Source of the DNA: Ailanthus altissimus
Lineage: Eukaryota > Streptophyta > Magnoliopsida > Sapindales > Simaroubaceae
Assembly: GCA_946807835.1 (NCBI GenBank)
Contig: OX327699.1
Location: forward strand, 25,780,014 to 25,844,013
DNA length: 64,000 bases
Direction of reading: 5' to 3'
The position numbers and the translations under genes are program-made. Shown piece after piece: positions 42,230 through 53,733 of this stretch; within the stretch, counting starts at the first letter, position 1; the number at the start of each line of letters is the position of its first letter. The notes below the pieces were generated by a model that did no database searches, was not told the origin of the DNA, and saw nothing but the letters and a program-made list of their open reading frames with translations.

Positions 42230-42978
42230 CGTGTCAACAGGAAATGAAGATCCTTTTCTATTTCTGCCATCTGAGCAATTGTACAAGACTTAAAAATTGC
42301 TTCTCAATAAACTTCTGGAGCAATTTACTGGTCTTTGCCAAACTAGATAATGGAGTTTTCCATCGAAGAAAGAAGGATAGAAGGCTCTACTTATTCTCTT
42401 GCTAATGGCAGAAATCACTTGGATCACAAAACTCTCTTTCATGTTTTCCAAGCTGCAGTATAGACTCTCATAGTATACCGAGGCTTCAACTGAATTGCCA
42501 GAAGAACAAGCTATCTTTTATGTTCTCCAAGCTGCAATCTACCCTATAGTTTCTCTCTAAATACTGCTTAGCGTGAAATTTACCCCCAGCAACAGCAATT
42601 TGTTTTCTTCACGTACTAGCTCTATATGATTGATCTGAGGTAGATACCTGAATGAGATGCTGTGCAGTAAATCTATTACTGACATCTCTTGATGAAAGAA
42701 AGAACTCTCGTACTGCCTATGAACGCTCTTTTATTATGTCTATCAACCTTTAGCATCTACTGGTACTCTTTGGAACAAACTCTCCAATTTAACAAGCTGA
42801 ATGATTCCAAAAGTTGGCCATACCGCTATAGGACAAGTTGGGCACCCCAAATATTCTTAACAACGAACTCATAGTATTTAACCATTCTCAATGATTACAG
42901 GATTCAAAGTACAATAAAACATGAACCAAACATTATTACAATACCAATAATCTGTTGTCCTACAGGATTTGGTTGTTA
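42230..42978. repeat. NAC-cluster 3'-flank duplication, copy A
   Basis: This block resembles 53020-53733 downstream of the second NAC gene. Paired words in the same order include GGTCTTTGCCAAACTAGATA / GGTCTTGCCAAACTCTGACA, TTATTATGTCTATCAACC / TTCCATTATGCCTATCAACC, and TTTAACAAGCTGAATGATTCC / TTTAACAACCTGCACATCCC. It shows that the duplicated unit includes at least 700 bp beyond the stop codons. Confidence 0.75.
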
Positions 42979-45410
42979 TTAACATAAGCTACTGTCTACT
43001 TCATTAACAAATAGTTCATTCACCCATGCATCGGCAGTTTCAGTGTCTTTTTCACTGCTATCCTCTCCATAAACTCCTCCATCTAACTTCCATGAGTTGA
43101 AGCCAGGACTAAGGGTTTGTCCATTTTCCTCCCAATAGTATTCTTTCTCAAAAGCCCTCCGGTCAACTGACACTTCCTGTTCTGGATAAATTTGTGACTG
43201 CAATGGAGAGAAAGAGGCATTATTCTGCCCGTTGAAGCAATCATGTGCATTCAATTCTGCAACTTGCAGGGGTTCTGCCTGAAAAGTATTTCCTGAAACA
43301 TGAATTATAGAATGAGAAGTCAAATACTGATTTAGTAAGACTTCTAACTCCAAATTTTGGTTTGGTAGGAACTGCAATTCCGGGGACACATTTTCAGTAA
43401 CTTCATTCCTATAAGAAATGAAATTGTGACTTGATGCTAGCTGAAATTCAGCGGAAATATTTTCTGCAACATGATTTCTGGAATGAGAAATTGAATTGTG
43501 ATTTGGTGGTAGCTGCGACTCTGGGGAAGCATTTTCTGCAACATGATTTCTGGAATGAGAAATGGAACTGTGATTTGGTGGTAGCTGCGACTCTGGGGAA
43601 GCATTTTCTGCAACATGATTTCTGGAATGAGAAATGGAACTGTGATTTGGTGGTAGCTGCGACTCTGGGGAAGCATTTTCTGCAACATGATTTCTGGAAT
43701 GAGAAATCGAACTGTGATTTGGTGGTAGCTGCGACTCTGGGGAAGCATTTTCTGCAACATGATTTCTGGAATGAGAAATCGAACTGTGATTTGGTGGTAG
43801 CTGTGACTTTGGGGAAGCATTTTCCGCAACATGATTTCTAGAATGAGAAATCGAACTGTGATTTGGTGGTAGCTGTGACTTTGGGGAAGCATTTTCCGCA
43901 ACATGATTTCTAGAATGAGAAATCGAACTGTGATTTGGTAGTAGCTGCAACTCTGGGGAAGCATTTTTTGCAACATGATTTCTGGAGTAAGAAGTCATAA
44001 AGGCCAAATTTTGAATTGATTGTCCATCATCACAGGTTGAAAGACGAGGCTTGTTATCTCGTTTTCTTTCTATGCGACACACAACAAAGTCCTTCTACAC
44101 AAATTAAAGGCCAAAAAAAAAATAAGTTCAATATATGACATGTTGAATAATCAATTATTTTCCAGCAACATCATATTTTAATTAACAATGTAAGAATACT
44201 ACTCATCAAACCTCTAGGAGAAAACAACAGATTCATTCCACAAATTACTCATGCACATGCTAAATTTTCCTGGTCACATCACAAATTGGTATTTGACTCA
44301 GATTTATGGTTGGAGTTAGAAACAATAGCCGCAATTTCATACATGATTTCCATGTGTAATCACACAGAAAAAAAAATCCAAGGAGATACTTATTTTAAGC
44401 ATTTTATATAACATCCAACTGTAAACCCTCATCGAAGCACCACATCCCAACCCTAACCTTAGTTTGAGTCAGATCAACTAAACCAATCGCTAAGAGAGAT
44501 ATATTCTAATTGCAGAACATGACCACATAAAAGAGACCACACAAATTAGCTTTGTAATCAACACTTTATGTCCTCTTAATTATACCATATCTCCGTTCAA
44601 CTAAAACATTCTAGCATGCTCACCAATCACTCTACGTCGTCATCCAGCAACAAAATCAATGAAGGGGAGCCAGGCTATGAAGGCTTTCACTTATATAAAC
44701 AAGAGTATACGAAATGTAATATGATCAATAATACATACGTAATTCATCAATAAGCAGTGAAGTTGACCAAGCAAAACAAATTTACAAGAAGTCATAAAAG
44801 AATGAACATTATGAGAGTGCCCAAACAAAAAAAATAAATAAATAAGAAAAAAAGGGCTCATACCTTATAGAGAGGGTCGTCGTCCTCAACATAGAACTCA
44901 TGCATAACCCACTCAGTCTTTACTCTTTTAGAAGCATGACTATGGTAGAATGACAAAATCCTTTTGCTAGCAATCACATCGGAGTTTTTGGCCTTAACGT
45001 CAGAAACCGTGCTGGTGATTTTCCAGTATCCTGCACTTGTTCTTCTATGTGCACGTTTACTCTTGGCATACTTATAACAAGGTTCACAGAAAAAGTACCA
45101 CACCTCTTCTGCAGATTGAATCTCCGAATAGTCTGCGTCACCAAAAAAATACACAAAATAAAACAACTGCTTTACTTCAAAAGACCTATAGCTTTTCGGA
45201 CGAGACTGATTAAGATTATAGCTGAAGTTTATTAAACAAAATGAATGATATGATCTAGTACTTACCGGGTAATTCCCAAGGCTCGCAGCTGTAGATATTG
45301 ATCTCCTTGATAGTATGGACAGAGAAATCAGGGTCAGACCTCTTCTTCTTAAGAAGTTGAATGATTTCTTCATTGGTTGGGACGAACCTGAAACCCTTGA
45401 GACTGTCCAT
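42979..45410 (-). CDS. Divergent NAC-domain factor with 24-residue repeat tail (508 aa)
   Basis: Three exons, 45410-45266, 45132-44864 and 44091-42979. Residues 1-150 form a divergent NAC domain: GFRFVPTNEEIIQLLKKK (subdomain A, without the usual LPP start), INIYSCEPWELP (B), EVWYFFCEPCYKYA (C), RAHRRTSAGYWKIT and KRILSFY (D), then TEWVMHEF and DFVVCRIERKR (E). NAC domains bind CACG-core DNA and dimerise. The third exon carries about eight copies of a 24-residue Ser/Asn/His-rich unit (SRNHVAENASPES, QLPPNHSSISH), copies 2-7 nearly identical, then decayed copies. It ends in an acidic tail: GGVYGEDSSEKDTETADAW, VNELF. There is no membrane segment. ATG 45410 was chosen because a TATA box lies at 45501-45510, so the hydrophobic upstream frame is leader. 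The second NAC gene at 53734-57016 is its tandem paralogue. Confidence 0.88.
43400..43992 (-). repeat. 72-bp coding tandem array in NAC gene 1
   Basis: The marker ATGATTT recurs at 43471, 43543, 43615, 43687, 43759, 43831, 43903 and 43975, exactly every 72 bp, so each unit is 24 codons. The central units differ by only a few bases, including E/K changes (SPESQ or SPKSQ); the outer ones are diverged. Because 72 is a multiple of three, other frames also stay open across the array and produce spurious long ORFs on both strands. Confidence 0.97.
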
Positions 45411-45500
45411 TTCCATTTCAAGCAGCAGAAAGGAGCAAAGCAAGAGAGTAAGAGTTATCTGTAGTAGTTTGATGGGAGTAAGTGAATGGGCGATCCCCAT

Positions 45501-45510
45501 CTATATATTT
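45501..45510 (-). promoter_or_regulatory. TATA box of NAC gene 1
   Basis: On the minus strand AAATATATAG, about 90 bp upstream of the ATG at 45410. The context CTGCTTAAAATATATAGATG is paralleled upstream of NAC gene 2 (CTGCTTGTATAAATGAGTG), so this promoter was duplicated with the gene. Confidence 0.65.
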
Positions 45511-46259
45511 TAAGCAGAAAGCTTTATAGTCTACAGGCTACCTGGCTTAATTTCCACGCGTTTTGCTACAGTGTGTGATGACTTTGATTTTAGATGATGT
45601 CAACTTCCCCAACGGCGTTAATTAGAATATTGAGAGTGCACAGGATTTAAAGGAACATATTTGAAAGTTCCGTCCATGGCTATACACGAAGTTGATGATG
45701 CGTCTAGATAATTATCTCTTTGTGAAAATGAAAATTTTACTATATTTTGGAAAAATAACAAATTGGAAAAAGGTAACACTGTTAGTTTCTTGGAACCCAA
45801 GTAGAGTTACATGAGACCCCACCATTTATTATTCTATGATTTCTTTCTCTTCTTTTCATTGTCGGTCACCTTCGCATTGCTCTCATGGACTTTGGATTAA
45901 TGGATACTGAGTGAACAAGTATGAGAGCTGACTTGGGTCTAATTGAAATCTAGAGTCTTCTGCTATTTTTCTTGTATTTTCGATTCTGACTGATGGATAA
46001 TTAACCGTGAAAATTGAAAAAGAATGCTGTTTATGAGTAGTATATTATATTGTAATTATTTTTTATTAAGAATTATTCAATTAGTAACTTTGATCTTTAA
46101 ATGTATTCGTGTATTTTATATAGGGTATAGATGCATTGTACTTTTTTTTAATTTTTATAACCTTAATAAATACGGTTTAGATGTCGTCTAGTGGTCTGTA
46201 TTATTCCAACACTTTATATTGGGCCACTCATAATCATCCCAATAAGCACATAAAGACTC
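45511..46259. other. NAC gene 1 upstream region
   Basis: The first few hundred bases resemble the NAC gene 2 upstream region: CAACGGCGTTAATTAGAATA / CAACGGCGTTAAATAGAATA, and CATGAGACCCCACCATTTATT / TATGAGACCCCACCGTTTCAT. The shared promoter continues to about 45830. Beyond that nothing is recognised. Confidence 0.65.
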
Positions 46260-46753
46260 TCGTTGTGTTTTTCACCCTCAAATTTTATAGGTCCTTTTTT
46301 ATCCTTAATTTTTTTTTTCGCTCTAATTGAATATCACTCTTCATCGAGCTTGCCTAAGGATATCAAGTTCCTCCTTAATTTAGGAACATGTCTTACACTA
46401 TGTAAGTCTTTAGTTTCTCTACCTTGCATCCTTAGCCTTATGTCACAAACTCTTATTATCTCATAAGTCATATCATTCTTCATTAGAGCTTTACCTCACT
46501 TGGCTTTATAAGTGGTAAACATCGATCTGTTGGGACACATATGGATGCTGCACCCCGAATTTAGTGTCCATTTGCCAGTGTACTTTTCCCTTGAGGTTAC
46601 CAATGTGTCTACAACTTCGGTATCTTTCTTAATACCGATTGCAGCTCACCCTCCTTGGTCTTTTGATTTCGGACAATCCTTCACAAAGTGTCATTCCTTA
46701 TTATAAAGGAAACACTTCTTGGATCTCCTTCTTGATTGGTTGTTCTTCCTTCC

Positions 46754-47367
46754 TTATGCAAGCAATGCTACTCTACTCTTGGACTCAAATCTCTTTGTCA
46801 ATTCCTTTGAGTTCAATGATGCCTTGACGTCATTCATCGTTAAGAACTCATTACCATACAGCAGTGTATCCACAAAACTCTCATAGCTATTTGGCAACGA
46901 ACTTAACAGGATAATAGCTTTGTCTTTATCCTCAGTATTGATGTCCAATTGCTCAAGACTTATAATGATCTTGTTGAATTCGTCAATGTGAGCTCTCAAT
47001 GAAGATCTCTCGTGCATGTCAGCTGATGTAGTTTATTTTTCACAAGAAGTCTATTTGCAAAAAACTTCTTCATGTATAATACCTCAAGTCTCTTCTATAG
47101 CTCAAAAGTAGTTTCCTCATCACCAACCTCCCTTAATAATTCGTCGCCCAATGCTAGGATTATAGTGTTATGAGCCTTTTTCTGAATTGTGTCCCAATCT
47201 TTCTGCCCGGACTTTGAGGTTGTCGTCCCATTGCTAGTCGAGGAGTTGGCTTCCTCCAATGCTGAGTTTAGCCCTTCCTTCACTAGTAAAGCCCTAACCT
47301 TCTTCTTCCAAAGATTGGAGTCATTTATCTCATTGGACTTCTATATTTTTTACTTGATTGCAACCAT
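46754..47367 (-). pseudogene. Copia gag (UBN2-type) pseudogene
   Basis: The reading MVAIK ... VRALLVKEGLNSALEE ... NTIILALGDELLREVGDEET ... KRLEVLYMKKFFANRLLVKN ... HIDEFNKIIISLEQLDIN ... AIILLSSLPNSYESFVDTLL ... NDVKASLNSKELTK follows the standard Copia gag order. In-frame stops (after VAIK, and where a Trp is expected before KRLEVLYM) and a frameshift near 47025 break it. It is not functional. Confidence 0.85.
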
Positions 47368-47404
47368 TGTTTAAATACCTCAGGTGTGTATTATTGAACC
47401 TTTA

Positions 47405-47416
47405 GCTTTGATACCA
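47405..47416 (-). other. Primer-binding site of the Copia element
   Basis: TGGTATCAAAGC on the minus strand, three bases inside the LTR end at 47420. It differs at one base from TGGTATCAGAGC, the common plant Copia site complementary to initiator methionine tRNA. Confidence 0.75.
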
Positions 47417-47419
47417 ATT

Positions 47420-48015
47420 TGTTGAGGGATGGAACGTCCTTCTCCCTCTTGAGATTAGGTTGAAATGGATAACTTTCAAAAGAACCTAATGTTTAGTGAA
47501 CTCTTACTTTACCACGAGTAATGAACACTCAAACGATGGTTCCACCCTAGTGCACACAAGCACTTAGTTCTTCCCTTCTTTTAGAGTCTCTCTTAATACT
47601 TAATCTCAACTAAAAAGTTTACAAGTGTTTATATAAGGGTTATTTCGTGCTTACCAATCCTATTTCTTATTGGAGTAAAAGTCCGCTTATTTTGAAAGTT
47701 CAAAATTTTATAAAACTCGAAATTTAGATCAAAACTGATTTCGTGACACTTCTGACGCCACGGCGCTGGCTATTATTGCGACCATCGCCGCAACACTGGG
47801 TTGCTGTGCTAGGTGCCACGACGCTCAGCCCTAAAGCTTCCTATGTGCTTTTTCTTCGCGTCTTCGATTCCGGTTTCGCTTCCCCCTTTGTGTCCTATAC
47901 GTCATAAACTTCTCCATACGTGTCTCACACATTCTAGACTTCTTATAACTCTCCACTTTAGTATTTATCTCAATTCTTTTCCAATCAAAATTATTAAATC
48001 ACTAAATTTTCAACA
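47420..48015 (-). repeat. 5' LTR of the Copia element
   Basis: Termini TGTTGA and TCAACA form the inverted TG...CA ends. The sequence is clearly related to the solo LTR at 51320-52280: both begin TGTTRAAAA, then AATTTAGTGATTTAATAATT or AATTAGTGATTTAATAATTT, and both share TATATAAACACTTGTAAACT. A GC-rich core near 47755-47830 differs between the copies. Confidence 0.85.
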
Positions 48016-49243
48016 TTATCTGTACAATAATACAAAAATATGCATCTTATTAATGATTATGCTATAATATTTATAAAATAATTCTCACTTTCGTTTACAT
48101 ATTTTAAAATATTAATTAAAAAAATACTATTAGTGAAATTTTTTTATAAATTAATTTTCAACTAAATTGCTCTAATAATATTTTATTTTCTTATTTTGTG
48201 TTAACCTAAATTTTATATAAAAACTCACTTTGTAATATATTAAATAAAGGAAAATATATATATGTTTTTATATTTCTAACATATATGCTATTTTTTTTTA
48301 ATTATTGATTGATTGATTAATGCACATAACGCATATAACATTAAAAAAAAAAGTAATGTTCCTTGAGTATTTTAATTTTTTATAATATATTTCTTTTTTA
48401 AAAAAATAAAAATCTTGTAGGACGCCATCTAATTAAAGTATATTATATGATTTGAATTCTTTTTTTTCTTTTATTTTAATCAATGTTCTAATTAATTAAT
48501 TGTAAAATAAAATATATAAATGACATTTTTTTAGTGGATGAACTCGTGAATGACTAGTGAGATTGGCCCTTTAGAAAACTTGTAGAGTCTTTTGACAAAG
48601 GACAGAATAAAAGTGTTTTTGTCTCCTCCTTGGGACCTCGAGGTTGAGGACAAAGTGTCCAAATAAATACACATGTCCACTTTGATCCGAAGCAATTGTT
48701 TGGGATTGGATGATCTAAAAGTAAAAGTGTCATCCTCTTATCTTCTTCTCGGCATGTTTAAAAGCATACGCTGGATTTTATTTTAGGGAATTTTTTACAG
48801 TTGATCCATATTTTTTTGGATAATATTTTTTAATTATAAATATAAAAATTATTTGTTTGCAATAAAAGTTTGATAATTATATGATTTTACCTTTAACATA
48901 TTTTTCTCTTTACTAAAAATTTGAATCCAATATTCATTCTCTAAAAAAACATGGTCTAAAATCAACATTATATAAACCACTGAATTTTTTTTAAAATAAA
49001 AAGTTGATTACTAAACAAGAGCAATAGAAGGAAGAGATCCTCATTTATAAAATACATATCAAAATCAGGACATAAACTGACCTAGACAACAGAAGAATAA
49101 AAGGTAATTATAATTTTTGCAAGTTCATAAACAGGTCGATTAGTATTTTTAAGAGTGTAGATGCATCTACTCTTACGAAAAGAATTCAATAAACGACTAA
49201 TTTTGAATATAACAATACTAAAGTCATAATTAGAGTTCATTTT
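48016..49243. other. AT-rich spacer with a duplicated segment at 48590-48745
   Basis: Mostly AT-rich DNA without genes. ACATGTCCACTTTGATCCGA ... GATTGGATGATCTAAAAG near 48680-48725 recurs, diverged, near 51140-51190 (ACATGTCCACTTTTTTCCGA ... GATTGGAGAGTCTAATAG), in the same orientation. Confidence 0.6.
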
Positions 49244-50060
49244 TTATGTTATCTCATTCACAACAATTTGTGCATAACATCCGACTTCTATTTTTGAGTA
49301 GCCCAATATGCAAATATGAGATAAACCATTATAAATAGTAAAAGCTTCAACAATAGGTACTTGTTGTACCTTGTAAAAAATAGGGGTTGCACTTAAAATT
49401 AGGACTTCACCTTTCTCATTCTTGCATATAAATCCAAGCCTTGTAACATTGTTATTCTTATCAATTGTTGCATTAGAGTTAAATTTTACCCAACATAGAC
49501 TTGGAGTTTCCCAACGACAGACCAAAAGGGAAGTGGAGATGTCATTCTTCAATTGTGCTTGCTGATATTTCGAAACAACATTGCCCAGGCAAAAATTGTA
49601 GTAACGTCTACATTAACTTTATGGTGTATTGTCATATTTCGAATATATCATAGTCGCTATAATAAAATAACCAAAAATTTTAATTTCATATTAGAAAAGC
49701 TGTTGCATAGCCTCAATGAAGAAATTCATCATGAACGTATTATGAGAACAATGAATATGCTATGAAAAATCACATCATTGTCTAGTTTCTCGTGGCATCT
49801 TACAAAATCACAACGCATAAATAGTATTCTCTACAATTTTGCCATATAATGAACATAATTCCTCTATCGAAACATGGTGCATTTTTAAACTCAAATTTGT
49901 AGGAAGTTACTCTTTTATTACTTTCTTGAGAAATATTTTGATCTTAACTGTTATATTTAAATACCACAATTTTTATTACCATGCCTACATTGTTGAAAGT
50001 TATGAGCTCCCAACCTGATACCGAAAATAACTTTCTAGTCAATAATCTAATTTTATTGAG
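49244..50060 (-). mobile_element. LINE-derived RNase H and zf-RVT remnant
   Basis: The frame 49552-49244 reads CWVKFNSNATIDKNNNVTRL, GFICKNEKGEVLILSATPIF and VPIVEAFTIYNGLSH. This is the RVT_3 type RNase H fold of plant non-LTR elements (W.K.N.D.A ... G...R...G..L ... AE..A...GL), with catalytic Asp replaced by Asn. Upstream to about 50060 the minus strand shows a decayed zf-RVT segment (KYFSRK ... LPTNLSLK ... ELCSLYGKIVENTIYAL) with stops. Dead element. Confidence 0.65.
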
Positions 50061-51319
50061 TAAAGGCCATGATTGTCAAAGTGCCATATTAAGCAATTCT
50101 CACGAGTATTAAGGACGGGGATACCAAAGATTAGTTGTTCTTCTTCTTCTAGAAAAGACTTTTGGACCAAAATTAGAAAAATTTTAAAATTAATTTCATC
50201 AAATAAGTTTTATAAAAAATTTATGTGAAATCTTATTTACGTTCTTTTAAAAAATAGAATCGAACAAAATTTATTTAAAATTAAAATAAAACAATTAATT
50301 AATTAACTTTTATATTCTAATATTGACCGAAATTCAATTCAATATGTTTAGTTCTGGTACCTTTTAACCCACCACTACTCTGTACAAAAAAAGACATGAA
50401 ATCTAAAATCTTATGCTCATTTCCTTCTCTCTCTATATCTTCGTCTTTGTTTACCATTTCTATAGGATTTGGACTTGGACCTGGACAAAAGGTGCGCACC
50501 ATTATCAAGGTGATGATTTAATGGTAAAATTGCTCACTTTTTAATTATATTTTTAATTTTTTGTCTTTACATATTAAATTTTTTTCATTATATATAAATT
50601 ATACTCACGATCTATTTATACATGTGTGCATATAATGTTTATATTTACTAATCTTCTAAATTGAGTCCAATTATATATTTAGTGTGATTTGAATTTCTAT
50701 ATGTCGATTATCAGTGTTTACTCCTAATTTTTTTAAGGAGAATTTTATCTCTAGTTATTTGTTGGGGAGGAATCAAACCCTTCCCCTTTGACATCAAGCC
50801 TAACTCATCTCTTCTCATGAGTTTTCAAAAGAGAACATTAATTTGTAATTATTTTCTCTAATTTTGGTAAAAGAATTTATTAAAGAAAACAAAAGAAAAT
50901 AATAATAATAAATAAATAAATCATAGGTTATGTCAGCAGCTTTTGTTTTTGATGAATGAGGAGTCGGTATTTTAATTTACAAGTTTATTAATTTATATTT
51001 GAAATTACTGTTATAACTTTTACTTGCCAAAATCCTGAGTGTTTATTCTATATTAGAGAAAAGTATCGTGAGAATCTTTTCATATATAAGGGGACAGCAT
51101 AAGCATCTCACCTTCCTTGATAGTAACAAAAATATTCCAACATGTCCACTTTTTTCCGAAGTAATCGTTTATGATTGGAGAGTCTAATAGTTCTATTCTT
51201 TCTTCTCTGCATAGTCTTCATTGTTTGGATTGTGTGTTTTTTTTTTTCCTTTTAGTCTTCATTGTTTAGATTTGGATAGTCCAAAAAGTGTAATTTTATA
51301 TTTTCTTTTTTTTACGATT
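50061..51319. other. Spacer between LINE debris and solo LTR
   Basis: No gene is recognised. It includes the second copy of the duplicated segment at about 51110-51240 and AT-rich tracts. Confidence 0.55.
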
Positions 51320-52280
51320 TGTTAAAAAATTAGTGATTTAATAATTTTGGTTAGATAAGAATTGAGATGAATATCAAAATGGAGAGTCACAAGAAGTTAA
51401 GAATATGTGGGACAAATATGAAGAAGTCTAGGACGTGTGGGACACGAAAGGAAAAGTGAAACGAGACTTAAAGACGCGAAAGAAAAGAAGGAATCGCGGG
51501 GAGCTGACCAGCGCCGCAGCGCTGGGCGCGAGAAGGGCCAGCGCTGCGGGGCTAGAACGTGTGAAAAAGTTCGTTTTAGTTCGGAATTTCGAGTTTTAGA
51601 AAGTTTTGGACTTCCAAAACAAATGGACTCTTACTCCAACAAGAAATAGGGTTTGTAGGCATGAAATACACCCTATATAAACACTTGTAAACTCTTGTTT
51701 AAGATTAAGCATCTAAGGTTTCAAGATGTAACTATAAGAGAGAATAGATGAGCTAGGTAGGCACTAAGTGCGTGGTGCACTAGGGTGTAACCTTGAGAGG
51801 TGTTTTCTTCTTTAAGTTCTTTGAGTGAATAAAAGAGAAACACCATAGATCCTTTTGGCTTAGATGCTCGGGTTATTCTTGTATTCCTTGTAAAAAATCT
51901 CTTATGAGGAGATACGAAGAGGTCTTAAGGAGTCATGGTGATCAAGGGTAGATGCTTAGAGGTCTCTATGGGAGATACTAAGGGGTCTTGTGGGATCATT
52001 GATGATGTAAGAAGATATTTTGTGATCTATTTTTAATGGTAAGAAGTTGGATCATGGATCCTCCGTGGACGTAGGAAAGAAGGGCCGAACCACGTATATC
52101 TTGTGTCTTGTGATTGGTTTGTTTTCTTTATCTTTATTGGTGTATTAATCTTATGTGTTCTTACTTATGGTATGAGTTATAGTTTTTCGCTGCGCATAAA
52201 GTAAAAGGAGTATCAAAGTTGTGACTTAATTAATACCATAAGGATATCAAATTGAAGTGCATGACATGATATCCTCAACA
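51320..52280 (+). mobile_element. Solo LTR, Copia family
   Basis: A 961-bp LTR with TGTTAA at the left and TCAACA at the right. It is related to the LTR at 47420-48015 but in opposite orientation and longer. It carries a TATA-like CCTATATAAAC at about 51674 and a GC-rich palindrome CCAGCGC/GCGCTGG (51508-51525). No primer-binding site follows the right end, so it is a solo LTR. Flanking bases CGATT and CGGTC are similar but not identical, as expected for an old target-site duplication. Confidence 0.8.
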
Positions 52281-52689
52281 CGGTCTTTGCCATTAAGTTA
52301 CGAATGCTGGATTTTGTTTATGTTCTAAAGGAGTTTGCATTGCTGACATCTGACCAAATTATACCACGGTTTCAGAATTTGTTTTTGGTTTCCAGAGCCA
52401 TTTTCTGTAGCATCTCTTCCGAAAATCTGAAATCATAAGAAGATTTCTTGCAGTGCTTTAAGTAATAATGCTAGAAGGCCTCACACCTGTAGTATTTATC
52501 ACTCGAGATACAGTTTTGCATGTAATCCTAAACAGCAATTGGAGTTGTTCAGGGACATATTCCTGAGATAGGATGCTGGCAAATTTCGGATGATACTAAG
52601 GCTGCAGGTTCTAATGCTAATAGGATATTCTTCATGGAAGAGCTCTGGAAGACATGAAGTATATACAAATTTAAGTTGAGAGGACGGGA
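52281..52689. other. Spacer between solo LTR and NAC gene 2 flank
   Basis: No gene is recognised. Composition is similar to the adjoining NAC flank, of which it may be the outer part. Confidence 0.5.
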
Positions 52690-53733
52690 AGATGAAGGAT
52701 TTTCCATGGATATATGGACCATTCTCATTTTTGCTTGTACTTCAATCGAACAATCGTTTCATTCCCATTATACAAGCTCTAACTTTCACCAACTGGGGTA
52801 TACTATTTACATATAGAAATGGATTGACAAGTTTAGCGTTCAAGAGTTATAACAACGATGTCCAAAATGCTGCAACTGTTCTCATAGATAATAAAGCAAG
52901 TAATACAGTGAAGCACGCATGAAGAATTATTACAATATGGATGATAATATTCTCTTGCAGAATTTAATTGTGGCTTACAAACAAGCTACCTAAGTAAAGA
53001 TTCTCCATTATTACAATAGGAAAATGAAGACCCTTTGGGTTGCTGCTATTTGACCAATTCTACATAATAATACCTCAAAATTGGTTTGCAATTATTTTTA
53101 GAGCCATTTTATGGTCTTGCCAAACTCTGACAACAATGGAGTTTGTGTTCCAAGACAGAATGGTAGCATTCTATGGATATACTCTCTTGCTAGCAACAGA
53201 AACTATTTGTAGCTTAAAATCTTCTTGGTATATTGAGGCTTCAATCAAATTGACAGTGGAAACCTGTATCTGGTATTTTCACACAGCAGAATACCCTGTC
53301 TAGATAGTTTTGTTTGAATGATAACCCTTCATGAACTAGCTCAATACATTTGATCTAAAATATATACCTGGTTTGTTGATGAGCAGAAAATCTATCGCCA
53401 GCATCTCCTATGAAAGAAACCACTGTTGTACCGTCCATAAATGATATTCCATTATGCCTATCAACCGTTGGCATCGGCTGGCACTTTGTCCAACAAGCAT
53501 TCACATTTAACAACCTGCACATCCCAGAACTTGCCCATGCTACTACATATATAAATATCAGATATGATAGGGCAAGTTCAGTATCAAAGTGCTGTAAACA
53601 ATAAACTCCAAAAGTATGTAACCATTCTCAGAGATTACAGAGTTTAGAATACAATAAACCATGAATAAAACATTATTACAATATCAATAGTAATTATAAT
53701 ATTCTCATAGACGATTTGATTGGTGTTAACATT
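52690..53733. repeat. NAC-cluster 3'-flank duplication, copy B
   Basis: The part from 53020 onward pairs with 42230-42978 beyond NAC gene 1. The part 52690-53070 pairs with 62140-62455. Shared words with the latter include GATTGACAAGTTTAGCGTTC / GATTGACAAAGTTAAGCTTTC and ATAGGAAAATGAAGACCC / ATAGGAAAATGAAGAACCC. No coding function is seen. Confidence 0.75.

Larger units (their letters stand above)
46260..48015 (-). mobile_element. Truncated, decayed Ty1/Copia retrotransposon with 5' LTR
   Basis: In minus orientation it has a 596-bp LTR (48015-47420) bounded by TGTTGA...TCAACA, and a primer-binding site TGGTATCAAAGC (47416-47405), one mismatch from the usual initiator-Met tRNA PBS. Next come a gag remnant from 47367, a damaged zinc knuckle (CFLYNKE, stop, HFVKDC, near 46690), and a pre-integrase stretch (VRHVPKLRRNLISLGKLDE, near 46380). 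Integrase, reverse transcriptase, RNase H and the 3' LTR are missing. It lies between the NAC genes, upstream of NAC gene 1. Confidence 0.85.

Noticed and set aside
43431..43841. Long plus-strand ORF opposite the NAC gene 1 array, and another minus-strand frame at 43437-43976
   Set aside because: The 72-bp unit is a multiple of three, so any frame open in one unit stays open across the array. These are shadows with repetitive, domain-less products.
43400..43992. Regularly spaced repeats reminiscent of a CRISPR array
   Set aside because: Units are contiguous with no unique spacers, are coding, and lie in a plant nuclear gene.
45411..45500. Signal-peptide-like N-terminal extension of NAC gene 1 (hydrophobic LLQITLTLLLCSFLLL)
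   Set aside because: The putative start at 45500 is immediately next to the TATA box at 45501-45510, so it would precede the transcription start. The paralogue has no such extension.
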